DNA from: Parachlorella kessleri
Taxonomy: Eukaryota; Chlorophyta; Trebouxiophyceae; Chlorellales; Chlorellaceae
Assembly: GCA_001598975.1 (NCBI GenBank)
Contig: BBXU01001909.1
Span: forward strand, 1 to 12,034
Direction of reading: 5' to 3'
DNA: 12,034 bases
Of this stretch, positions 1 to 8,120 are shown piece after piece. The translations under genes and the position numbers were made by a program. The notes under the pieces are model-generated. The model worked only from the letters and a program-made list of their open reading frames with translations. It made no database searches and had not been told where the DNA came from. Positions within the stretch are counted from its first letter, which is position 1. Each line of letters begins with the position of its first letter.

Positions 1-13
1 CACAGGGCGTACT

Positions 14-465
14 TTCTAAATGCAACAAGCTGGCATGGAGCCAAGAGGTGCTGGCCAGGCCAAAATAGAACACACTGGTCAGGCTGCCAGGCTCCCCAGC
101 TCCAACCTGCACACCAGCCACATGACATAGTATAGGTGCATCTAGTTGGCATGGAGCCAAGAGGTGCTGGCCAGGCCAAAAGTGCAACACACTGATCAGG
201 CTGCCGGGCTCCCCAGCCCCAACCTGCACACAAGGCATCGGACGCAGCCAATTGGCATGGTCTTGAGGGCTGCTGGCCAAGCAAAAAGGACAACACCGAT
301 GAGGGCTGCTGGCCTTGGCCAGAAAGGGAACTCTGGGCAGGCGGGCCGGGCTCCCCAGCCCCCCCCCCCTCCCTACACCAGACGGATGGCATGGTTTCTG
401 AATACAACAAGCTGTCATGAAGCGAAGTGGTGCTGGCAGGACCAAAAAGACAACACACCATGATC
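14..465. repeat. Degenerate tandem repeat, about 105-120 bp unit, four copies
   Basis: A unit with the core TGGCATGGAGCCAAGAGGTG followed by CTGGCCAGGCCAAAA starts at 31 and recurs at 147, a period of 116 bp. These first two copies are nearly identical over about 90 bp and share the later block AGGCTCCCCAGC/GGGCTCCCCAGC. A diverged third copy begins near 252 (ATTGGCATGG, GGCTGCTGGCC, later GGGCTCCCCAGCC). A fourth begins near 388, where the CAACAAGCTG and GGTGCTGGC blocks of copy 1 recur. A run of ten C lies near 360-370. On the minus strand this stretch lies downstream of the last gene A exon seen, so it is most likely intronic. No coding exon with splice sites was found here. Confidence 0.8.
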
Positions 466-775
466 AGCCGGCCGCACTGTACTAAGGTGACGCCACACAC
501 AGCAGGAGGCAGTGCCCACGGTAGGGGCATCTTGCCCAAAAAACAAGCTCACCTTGAAGTTTAGGGTGGAGGGTTTGCGATTAGGGGTTCATGGTAGCAT
601 TTTGGCAGCTTAGCTCACCTTGATGTTGGGGAACCAGCCCCATAGTCAACCGGCCGCACCTTACCAATGTGACAGCATACACAGCAGAAGGCAGCCCCTA
701 CAACCGGGGGCCTCCTGCCCAAAAAGATGAGCTGAAACAAGACAAGCTCCCACCTTGATGTTGGGGACCAGCACC
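466..775. repeat. Tandem duplication carrying copies of a gene A exon 3 splice boundary
   Basis: A block beginning CCGGCCGCA, running through an ACACAGCAG-like segment to TGCCCAAAAA and then CAAGCTC, occurs at about 470-562 and again at about 651-775. The second copy overlaps the true 3' end of gene A exon 3 (minus strand), where AACATCAAG is followed by the donor GTGGGAGC. The same boundary reappears twice further into the intron. One copy is at about 612-640 (minus strand CCCCAACATCAAG then GTGAGCT). The other is at about 546-562 (minus strand AACTTCAAG then GTGAGCT). The copies are imperfect, so the duplication is not recent. Confidence 0.7.
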
Positions 776-2592
776 ATGGCGGAGCCGCCTATCATCAGGG
801 CCGCGGCGGGCGGCAGCGCCCACGACAGGGGCACCTGGAGGAAAGCGCGGCCCACCAGCGCCACCCCCACCACCGTGAACATGGTGACTAGCATGACTGC
901 AGCGGCAGCAGGCGCAGCAGGACAGCAAATGAAGAAATGCCGTGGGTATACCACACATGTGGGGACTCCCAGGCATGATGGCTCAACCACAAGGCTCTAG
1001 GATTACCCAATCACCTCCTCAGCATGGTACCGGCACCACTGCAGCAGCTGGACTTGGAAGCGGTGGTACAGGATCGAAAGATTCCCATACCAGGGTTCTC
1101 AGCAAAGCCACCTAACAGAATCAACCTTAGGACGCGCATCAATCACTCTCACTCACTCACACTGCTCATCACTCAAACACCCACCATCAATGCCTTACCC
1201 ACTGCTCATTACTGCAGGGCTTTTGGAGGTCGGCAAACTGACTCGCTCACATTGCCCATGACTCATCAGGCACTACCGTGACTCACCGTGACTACAGTGA
1301 CTCACCCACTGCCGGGTCCAGGAGCTTGGGTGCGGTGTTGAGCAGCACAATCACACCCAGGTAGCACCCAGAGATCACCAGTCTGAGGGTATAGTGCTGC
1401 AGCCTGGGATTCCGCCTGCAGAACCCCTGGAGGCCGCACAGGGCATCCCCCTCGGCAAGCCCAGCTCCTGCTGGTGTAGCAGGTGGTGGTGCTTCCTTTG
1501 CAAGGGCTCGAGGTATGCAGGGAATGGCTCCATTCACTGCTGCTGTTCCTGCTGCGCCTGCTGCTGCTGTTGAGGCAGCAGGCCCCCCTAAGCAGGCCTC
1601 CGCACCATCAACAACTGACTTGCCTTCCAGTTCTGCTGGTGCTCCTCCTGCTGTTGCTGCTGCCGCCGCTGCTGCTTCTGGTCTTTCTTTTATGTCAGCT
1701 GGTGTGCCTCTCGTCTCCTTCTTCCTAAGCTGACACCCCAACCTGCTGCAACTCCCCCGTACACTTCTCGACACATCCTGGGGGCTATGCTGGCTCTGCT
1801 GCTGCCTCTGCTGCCGCTGCTGCCATTGTTGCTGTCGTTTATGCCGCCAGCGCAGCAGGCCAAGCGGCAGCGCGTGTACCAGGAGCATGACCGGCAGGGC
1901 GAATATGACGATCAGGCAGGTCACACGAAGTGGTGGCACTGGCGGTGTGGTTTTCACCTGTGCAGCAACACGACGGCAAGACCGTCAGTGACAAGAACTC
2001 ACAGTGCGGAAGTCAGCTGCCAGAGTCTGCTATCAGCTTATGCCAGATACATCAACAGTAGCACCAGGAATGCTATTGTAAAAGACATTAGACATTATAA
2101 TGAAATGGCATGCAGGCCAGGCTGCACATATTGCAGCTGCTTTTCTCTGCACACCAGAGAAGGCAGTACACTGCTATGATCATAACTTGCCTCCAGAAAG
2201 CGGACCAGGACACCTATCATGGCCACACACACTGGCTGTGCTGCGGCAACCAGCACCCAGAACAGTAGCTCTGGGGTGGACAAAGGCGCTGGTAAGTTTG
2301 CAGAGCTGCTGAGCTCTGCCTGGGCAGCTGGCCGCTGCTGCTGCTGATCCGTCTCCAGATCCTTGGACCCAATCCCCTCCACAGTATCACCCAGTACGGT
2401 GGTCGCACGGCTGCTTTGCCTGCCATGGGCAGCTGGTAACTGCTGATGCTGCTCGCCTGGGTCTACAATTTTTATTACAGCTGCCGCAGGGTCCCTAAAG
2501 CCAAAGTCAACCAAGTGGCAGTCGCTTGGCGTCTCCAGCGGCAGCACACCTCCCTGACCGGCTTGTCCAGCCTCACACTGCCAGGCAGGCAT
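754..2592 (-). CDS. DMT superfamily transporter (EamA domain), N-terminal half, partial
   Basis: This is probably a multi-pass membrane transporter of the EamA/DMT superfamily; the substrate cannot be told. Minus-strand exons are 2592-2191, 1957-1306 and 896-754, all phase-consistent (0, then 1, then leaving in phase 0). They give 399 residues before the gene runs left out of the window. Five hydrophobic segments fit one EamA repeat: residues about 108-131 (ELLFWVLVAAAQPVC), 144-169 (preceded by PPVPPLRV, like the Pro/Arg start of helix 2), 325-343, 352-371 (AVVMLVTMFTVVGVALVG) and 375-397 (VPLSWALPPAAALMIGG). The VPLSW step before helix 5 is typical of the family. Residues about 173-320 form a Gln-, Ala- and Pro-rich loop where usual members have only a short one. 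Intron 1 (2190-1958) is GC-AG (GAG|GCAAGT); intron 2 is GTGAGT-CAG. The ATG at 2592 is the first in frame after a TAG, but a spliced upstream exon is possible. The second EamA repeat must lie left of position 1 or be missing. Confidence 0.72.
1136..1306. repeat. ACTCAC-rich degenerate repeat in gene A intron 2, with an adjacent donor copy
   Basis: Irregular repeats of ACTCA(C/T) and CTCAC fill this part of intron 2, for example CACTCTCACTCACTCACACT near 1143-1162. At the gene boundary the real minus-strand donor GTGAGT (1305-1300) has a second GTGAGTCAC copy 19 bases further into the intron (1286-1281), in the context CACGGTGAGTCACGG. The copy would be usable by splice consensus alone. The repeat has no coding potential. 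Confidence 0.55.
1958..2190 (-). other. GC-AG intron 1 of gene A
   Basis: The upstream exon ends CTG GAG and the intron begins GCAAGTTATG, matching the strong consensus of non-canonical GC donors (AG|GCAAGT). The acceptor is TTGCTGCACAG, with the next exon starting GTG AAA ACC. Phase 0 on both sides joins membrane segment 1 directly to the PPVPPLRV stretch of segment 2, as expected in an EamA repeat. The GT four bases downstream would shift the frame. Confidence 0.65.
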
Positions 2593-3744
2593 TGCGTGTT
2601 GCAACAACAGCAGCAGCAGCTACGATTGTAAAATGGCGAGGCCAATGAGGCGGTTGCTAGTGGTGGCAGCTGCTGGTGCAGCAGCTGCGGCTGGCTGCGA
2701 CTCCCACCCGCTCGGCTGCCGCCCGCGACTGCTAAGCCGCCAGTACTGCCGCCGCTGCTCCCTGGCGCCCGCCAGTGCGACCGGCTACCGCTGCTACTGG
2801 AGCTGCTGTGGGCAACAGCTTCTTCGTGACAGCCTCGGGGGTAACAAAATGGGTTTTGTTGCACCAGGAGCCCATACACGGCCCGACCTTGAGGGCTATA
2901 GACCCGCCCCACACTTTTGCAGACTGGGGACTGCCCCTTCGCCGTCAGTGGACTGTTGCACTGCAGCAGCAAGCATGCTTCTATACTGCACATACGTTGG
3001 CTGACCTCTGGGTTTTGTACGGCGCGCTGCGTTGCGTTGCATTGCAAGGAAGGGTGCCCCAGCCAGGGTGGCACCTTGTCTTACTGTGGTCTAATGCCAC
3101 CCGTCTACAACAAACAGAGCAACTGCAGCCACGAACCTAAGCGTGCATGCCAGACTCCAGGCTCCTCCTGAGAAAACTGTGCGCCCAGCAATATGGCCAC
3201 TAACAGGATATGCTCAGATCAGCTATGATCATCTGGACCTAGAAAGGTCCAACTGATTGCAGGGTCTCATGGCGCCTGCCAGCTTGGCAGCCACGTGCAA
3301 TTTGTCATGCTGAGCCAAACTCTTCATGGGTTATCTGTCTATCTGGGCACCTTTGGATTGTGAGCTGGCACATGGCACAAGGGAATGTTCACGCGCTGCC
3401 CGTGGAGGGTCAACGAACCCTGCCAAGTCATCATGCCACCTGGCCATGCCCCATGCAGCTTCACCCGGCTTCCCGATTCGGTCGGCACACACAGCAGTCC
3501 TGGGGCTGGCAGTGCTTCAGGCCTCTTTTCTTACTACTCTCAGAGAGAGAAGGCTCCCTGCCGTCAGGTGGGTAGCCTGCTGCTGCTATTAGCACTGGGC
3601 TGCCAGTACTTGCAACTGGTTGACAGACAAAGCAAGCCTTGCAAACTCTGCAGAAAGTGAGCGTTCCTTAAGGCCAAGCGAAAGCCTACCTTTCTGACAA
3701 CTGCCCAAACCTGTTCTTGCAGGACCTGCATTGTGGTCCTAACC
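2593..3744. other. Intergenic region between divergent genes A and B; no clear coding exon
   Basis: This stretch separates the first exon seen of gene A (minus) from the gene B start codon (plus). Open frames exist on both strands (for example 2775-3140 plus and 2732-2914 minus). None has a recognisable domain, consistent third-position GC bias or a phase-consistent splice connection. A good acceptor (CTGTTCTTGCAG, ending at 3722) lies 22 bases before the gene B ATG, and a donor-like CAG|GTGGGT occurs at 3568, so gene B may carry a 5'-UTR intron at 3568-3722. A TAG preceded by TTTTACAATCG on the minus strand at about 2622 could be an acceptor for an upstream gene A exon. Both promoters should lie here, but no TATA box can be assigned. 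Confidence 0.5.
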
Positions 3745-6700
3745 ATGTGTCCCACAAACAGCAATAGCCATGCCGTCAGGCTGCTACTGGCAGTCATGCT
3801 ACTGCTGGCAGGTTCCATGCCAGCATCTGCCACAGCCGTGCATGGTGAGTGGTGCACAGGGGTGTTTGTTGCAGCCCTGCGGTGAGTGTGTGGTTCATGC
3901 AGCTTTCTACTATCACAGTTTGCAGGCAGGTCAGACTTGAGTGACCCATGTGGGATGAAATGCTGTAGGGCGCAAGGTCCTTGACACCTCAAACGGCAAC
4001 AACCCACCCCCAAAGCCGCCTGGTAAGATGCCGTCCACACTGCCGCTCTAATCCTGGTTTTTTTGCAGTCTGATAATTTGGTGGTCGTGGTCAGTATCTC
4101 GAAATCAAGCGATGAGTAGCAAAGTTGGGAGCCATGCTGCTGTGGCACGGCATGCCTACCGGTATCTTGGTAATGTGCTGCTAAGTAACCTCGGAAGAGA
4201 GTAACCTGGTGGCGAGGGTCGTTGGTTTGCAGGCCCACCCAGGCAGCCTGCCTTTCCCGGCTTGCCCAACTTCCCAGGCTTTCCAAACCCGCCCTCGCCC
4301 TCTCCACCGCCCCCACCCCCGCCCCCGCCAACCCCCAGTGGACCCTCTGGTAACTCTCCTGGGTTCAGCAACTTTGGCATTATCTTCCCAACTGGACCAG
4401 CTCTGCTAACCCAGCCTCCACCTGTGCCCAACCCTCCTACACCCAACCCACCAGTCCCGGCTCCCAACCCCACCCCAACCCCCGCCCCAAACCCCACCCC
4501 CACCCCCGCCCCAAACCCAACTGCGATTGCTGAGGCGCAAGCGACTGCCCTTGCGGCCGTTCGAAGCCAGGGGCTGACCCCGAGCAATGTGAACTCCTTG
4601 GCTCAAGCGGCAGCCAGTGCGGCAGCATCGGCAGGATCAGGTGAGTACGCCTTGCCAACTCATGCTAACTCAGCCCATGGCTGAATCAGGCAGCCAGCCG
4701 CCACTGTAGCAGTGTCAGCTAGGCCGAAAAGCGTCACACTGTGCTCTGTGGCTGTCGCGTCTTGCTGGGGCGGGACGCTGTCACTGGCATGCACACAATC
4801 GTTCCTAGTGGCGGTGCGGCAAGTAAGCACACTTGGTGACATTCTTGTCGTGTTCCTTGCAATAGCCCCAACCAACTTACCAGCAAGCCAAGCCTCCGCG
4901 AGCGCTCTGGCCTCCGCCATCTCATCCAACAACCTGCAGACCTTTGCCCAAGCGGCAGCATTAGCCTCCGCATCAGGCAAGTGCACTATGCTCTGGGGGC
5001 TGCCAGTGCTGTATTGAACCGCAAGAAGGCATTGTTTGTTTGGTGTTGTGCCGGGCCATCTTATGTGTGTGTCAACTGTTTATGTGGCCACGCTCCGGGT
5101 ATGACTCCTGCTGACATGCGCCAACAGTAATGCCCAGCACATGTCTTGCTGCTGTCGGGACAAGTCTGGCAACACTGCATTTTTCTGGCAATCCGCTCCA
5201 CCCTCCCAACCCCACACAGTGCAGGCACGCACTGAACCGTGTCAGGCCGGCCAGCACCACTGCTGTTGCATTAATCAAAGCCAGAAGGCAGCTGCATGAG
5301 CCTCCTGATTTTGTTTTTGTGTTCGTCCTGCTGTTCCTGGCTGCAGGCAACAGCCAGGCTATCGCCAACGCCTTCAGCACTGCTCTGGCATCCAACCAGG
5401 GCCAGCAGGCGGCTGCTGCTGCAGTGGCAGCCGCCACCGCCAGCGCTGGGACGACCGCCACCAATGCCTTTGCCTCGGTATGTGCCTCGCTTTATATGCA
5501 GCGCTAAAATTACAGCCTAATGTGCCAGCCTGCTGGGTATCGCTTGGTGCTGCTAGGTACTGCTGGGCAGGGCGGCTACGGCGGGGACTGCCAGCCAGGA
5601 CTGGGTGGTGGAGATGGGTCTGACTGCCAGGAGCAGGACAATGCTGGGGAGACGGGGGAGTTCTATGCCTGCATGGCTGGCTGGCCCGGCTGGCTAGCAG
5701 ATAACCAGGGTCCCACACTCTGTGTAGCCAGTTGCGAAGCCGCATGTTACTGTGCAAGATGTTCCCCTAGGGCTCTCTGTGGTGGCAACTGGGGTTGTAT
5801 CAGCTACAACAAACATACACATGCCCAGGCCTAGCGCCAAGGGTTCTCCACAGTTGCACGCGTCTCACCTGCGCTGGACTGCGTGTTCACCACTGCCATA
5901 CCCTGCAGGCGGTTGCTACAGCTGCCTGTGGTGGGAATCAGGTTGCGGCCGCAACTGCTGTCGCTGTGGCTACCACCATTGGGTCAGTGGTGGGCTGTCC
6001 TGCAGGGCGGACACTGTCGAGATCACATACAACCGTTGCATTATCTCATTTGCGCTTTATCAGCAGGCTTGCCCAACAGATGAAGACACTCCAACCCCAA
6101 TGCTTGTGAGCTTTGCGGATCAGCTCCCACAGTCCACAACGTGTGCATATCAACCTCCGCCGTTCATTGCAGGGGCCAGAGCTTTGCGTTCTCCTTTGCC
6201 AACAGCCTGGCACAGGCCTTCCCCGGGGGCTGCCCCCAGTGTGTCACCCAGACCCTGGCCATTGCACAGGTGGGAGTCGCCATGCAGTGCAACGTGTCAG
6301 TGATCCATGTGCCATTCACCGTCCTAGCGAGATCTGACGGTTGAGCAGTGATGAGGGTGCTTGTGCAAGCGGGACCTGTGTCAATCTACACCCCGGCTGT
6401 CTCAGTCATCCCAAATTTTGGGGGGCTTGTAGGCATGCCCCAGACATGAGCCCATGTCTGAGCATGTTGACAAGGTGTACAGACATGGTGGAGACATGCT
6501 GGGATATGCAGCATGTCTAGGGCATGTGGACATGATCCATGTCGCAGCATGTCAAGCCCGAAACCATGTCCTTATGGATCCCAGATTACTGGGATGGTGG
6601 CACGCTCCCCTCACTCGCTCGCTGTTACGTTGGGAGTGCAGCGGCTGCTGCAATTCTTGGGTGACCCTCTGGCCGACCTGCTGTGGCACAGAATGACTAA

Positions 6701-6881
6701 GCCTTTACCATGTAGCCATGGGGGTCTGGTCTGGTCTGGTCACTCAAGTACAGCCACCGCGCCCCCACTGCTGCAGAGCATCGCGGTGAACCTTGGCGGC
6801 GGCAACTCCTTCTCCAGCGCCTTCTCTTTTGCCAGCGCTATCTCCATTTGCCTGCCTGCTGGCTTCTCGTTGGGCAAGTAG
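3745..6881 (+). CDS. Secreted Pro-rich / Ala-rich repeat protein (putative cell-wall or matrix protein)
   Basis: Eight exons give 359 residues: 3745-3844, 3969-4022, 4233-4640, 4866-4976, 5347-5477, 5909-5982, 6173-6269 and 6777-6881 (stop TAG). Intron phases are 1,1,1,1,0,2,0 and all match. Residues 1-29 are a textbook signal peptide: a short polar start, R12, the hydrophobic core LLLAVMLLLAG and an A-S-A cleavage site. Residues about 46-147 are Pro-rich, with a run of nine Pro at 76-84 and two copies of NPTPTPAP at 130-145. That pattern is like the hydroxyproline-rich glycoproteins of green-algal walls. Residues about 149-359 repeat small-residue helices such as SALASAISSN, FAQAAALASASG and SFAFSFANSLAQAF, with breaks at SG, GGN or GG. 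Three Cys (GGCPQCV and ICLP) occur near the C-terminus. Extracellular location is inferred from the signal peptide and composition. No catalytic motif is seen and I cannot name a family. The least certain donor is the GTCAGT ending exon 6, which is the only nearby GT keeping the frame. The 3' end may be longer (see 6874-7571). Confidence 0.72.
4466..4513 (+). repeat. In-frame 24-bp minisatellite encoding NPTPTPAP, two copies
   Basis: Two adjacent 24-base units (4466-4489 and 4490-4513) differ at one third-codon position (CCA/CCC). Each encodes Asn-Pro-Thr-Pro-Thr-Pro-Ala-Pro. The degenerate upstream NPPVPAP and the downstream NPTA look like older copies. The unit length is a multiple of three, so copy-number change would lengthen or shorten the Pro-rich stalk without a frameshift. 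The minus strand of this block holds several runs of four or five G. Confidence 0.85.
4977..5346 (+). other. GC-AG intron 4 of gene B
   Basis: Exon 4 ends GCA TCA G and the intron starts GCAAGTGC, the preferred non-canonical donor (CAG|GCAAGT). The acceptor is CTGGCTGCAG at 5346. Phase 1 on both sides makes a Gly codon and joins LASASG to NSQAIANAF, continuing the repeat pattern. The preceding exon ends with the same TCA G but uses GTGAGT, which allows that exons 3 and 4 share a duplicated 3' end whose donor later changed T to C. Confidence 0.7.
6443..6570. repeat. Cluster of GACATG/CATGTC hexamers in gene B intron 7
   Basis: Within 128 bases GACATG occurs at 6443, 6482, 6493 and 6529. CATGTC occurs at 6453, 6512, 6538, 6548 and 6565, with close variants CATGTT at 6463 and CATGTG at 6523. 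The two forms are reverse complements, so the tract can form several alternative short stem-loops and may carry multiple sites for a symmetric DNA-binding protein. Spacing is irregular, so this is not a simple tandem array. Confidence 0.75.
6578..6595. repeat. Short perfect inverted repeat
   Basis: ATCCCAG and CTGGGAT form a 7-bp stem around an ATTA loop, directly after the hexamer cluster and still inside intron 7 of gene B. It could extend the structured character of this intron; no other role is evident. Confidence 0.6.
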
Positions 6882-7571
6882 GGCGGCGAGGAGTTGTACT
6901 ACTGTAGTACAACTCGGAGAAGGGCATGCCCTCTGTGACAAGTCCTCGCCTGGGGAACTCACGGCAGCATGGTCAGGTGGTGGTACGCTGTCAGTCTAGA
7001 CTGACTAGCAATCACTTGCAGGCCTGCCGGCCCTCCGGCTTGCCCCACAGGTGAGCACGTGTAGAGGTGTCGCACGCCTGGGCGAGGAGGCGTAGGTCCC
7101 GGACTGGTAGGCAAGCTGCTGAATGCAAGGTCTGCCCCCCGCGGCAAGTACTCTCGGTCGGCTTGTCACCACTTGTGCAAACTTGATGGAGGGTTAAATG
7201 ACTGGCATTGCGCTTGTGCGTAACAGTAAGAGAGGAAGCGTGTGTTCCTGGCACCATTCTGCTCGCTCTTAGCCAAACAGGGTACAGAAACCTGCAAGGC
7301 GCGTGACGTGCCGGGTGCTGCTTGCTGTATCAGGGGCTGCATTGTCGTCATGGAAGCGCATATTGGGTATCCTTGTGCCCAGGGGTTGGAGCACGGGGGC
7401 GGCAGTGCCAAGGGGGGGGGAGGGGTAAACTGTTTTCACAACAGGCTGAGTGCAATTATGCCTTTGTCAGCCTGCTCCCTTATCTTGCAGCAGTGGATGC
7501 GGCCCCAGGATATTGTCTCCTATTCTTGCGTTCCCATCTGTCAGAAGGCAGCGCCTTCTTTTGCTCAGTGA
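6874..7571 (+). other. Possible alternative 3' end of gene B: two further exons
   Basis: Exon 8 contains a GC-type donor (TTGG|GCAAGTAG) after 6873, just before its stop. Splicing there in phase 1 to the acceptor CACTTGCAG would give a 29-base exon, 7022-7050 (GLPALRLAPQ). That exon ends at a strong donor (CACAG|GTGAGC). A phase-0 acceptor (TTATCTTGCAG at 7490) then leads to 7491-7571, coding 26 residues (start QWMRPQDIVSYSC) with a TGA stop. All phases fit, giving 393 residues. Against it, the GC donor has G rather than A at -2, and the added peptide does not continue the Ala-rich repeat. Confidence 0.33.
6891..6915. repeat. Perfect 11-bp hairpin just after the gene B stop codon
   Basis: The arms GAGTTGTACTA and TAGTACAACTC are exactly complementary around a CTG loop. 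The hairpin starts nine bases after the TAG ending exon 8. In mRNA it would be a compact 3'-UTR stem-loop, which could act in 3'-end formation, stability or localisation. If the longer gene B model is right, it sits inside an intron. No T-run follows, and a bacterial-type terminator is not implied. Confidence 0.75.
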
Positions 7572-8115
7572 TTTGTGTTGTACTCTATACACCTCTGCAC
7601 ATGCCGAGTCTGTGCATGGCGGCCTTGATTTATACATTAGCATGGGTGGCAGGTAGTGCGAACAGGGAGTGAGAGTTGAGCTGGATGCAGGGGCTGGATG
7701 CAGAATGTGTGTACATTGTTTGCAGCATGCAGGTTGCACAACCATCCTGCGCAAAGAACCCTTGCAACTCCTTGCACTGGGGGACTGAGCCCTTCATACG
7801 TTCCGAACTTACTCTTACATGGCGTCAATTTACAACAAGCCGTTGCTGTGTGGTGGCAAATGCATCTCAAATATAGCATCTTGCTCCACACGTTAAAGTG
7901 AAAAGTCATAGCATCAAGGCACCCAGCAACGGCAAACAAGTCTCTGTCAGTCAGCCTTTCATGCTCAGGCTTGCAACTTGCCTCCTGCCATACACAAGGG
8001 CACAGTGGCTGTCACTCGGCTCAATCCATTCCTGGTCATGAGTCAAAGTACAGTAATGTGGCACAAATCAAAGGCCGGCTCATGATCAATGTTGTTATGA
8101 AGTCAAGCTTCACGG

Positions 8116-8120
8116 TTACA
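8116..8120 (-). terminator. Candidate TGTAA poly(A) signal for gene C
   Basis: The minus strand reads TGTAA here (TTACA on plus), about 240 bases after the gene C stop at 8361. TGTAA is the established polyadenylation signal of chlorophycean algae. It is the first match downstream of that stop, but a five-base motif is often found by chance; a second match lies at about 7829-7833. Confidence 0.4.

Noticed and set aside
146..463. Plus-strand 105-codon open frame
   Set aside because: It reads through the 116-bp tandem repeat array; its apparent repeats are those of the DNA, and no splice or start context supports it.
556..590. Telomere-like string (TTTAGGG, then AGGGTTTG and ATTAGGGG)
   Set aside because: Only one exact TTTAGGG is present and the rest is degenerate, so an interstitial telomere tract cannot be supported.
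2633..3171. Several overlapping open frames, plus and minus, upstream of genes A and B
   Set aside because: None shows a domain, a stable composition or splice sites in matching phase; their overlap in three frames suggests non-coding GC-rich DNA.
3564..4331. Longest open frame of the window, 255 codons on the minus strand
   Set aside because: It is antisense to gene B exons 1-3, which have a signal peptide, matching splice phases and a sensible product; its own translation has no coherent composition or domain.
4156..4587. Gly-rich minus-strand open frame opposite the Pro-rich exon
   Set aside because: It is the antisense reading of Pro codons (CCC/CCN gives GGG/NGG); no start, splice or domain support.
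5520..5834. Possible extra Gly/Cys-containing exon in gene B intron 5, after the acceptor-like TGCTGGGCAG
   Set aside because: No phase-0 donor of acceptable quality ends it, and exon 5 joins exon 6 directly in phase with an uninterrupted repeat pattern (NAFAS to AVATAACGGN).
6443..6570. CRISPR-like or simple tandem array
   Set aside because: The repeated hexamers are short, irregularly spaced and in both orientations, without uniform spacers; a eukaryotic intron is the better context.
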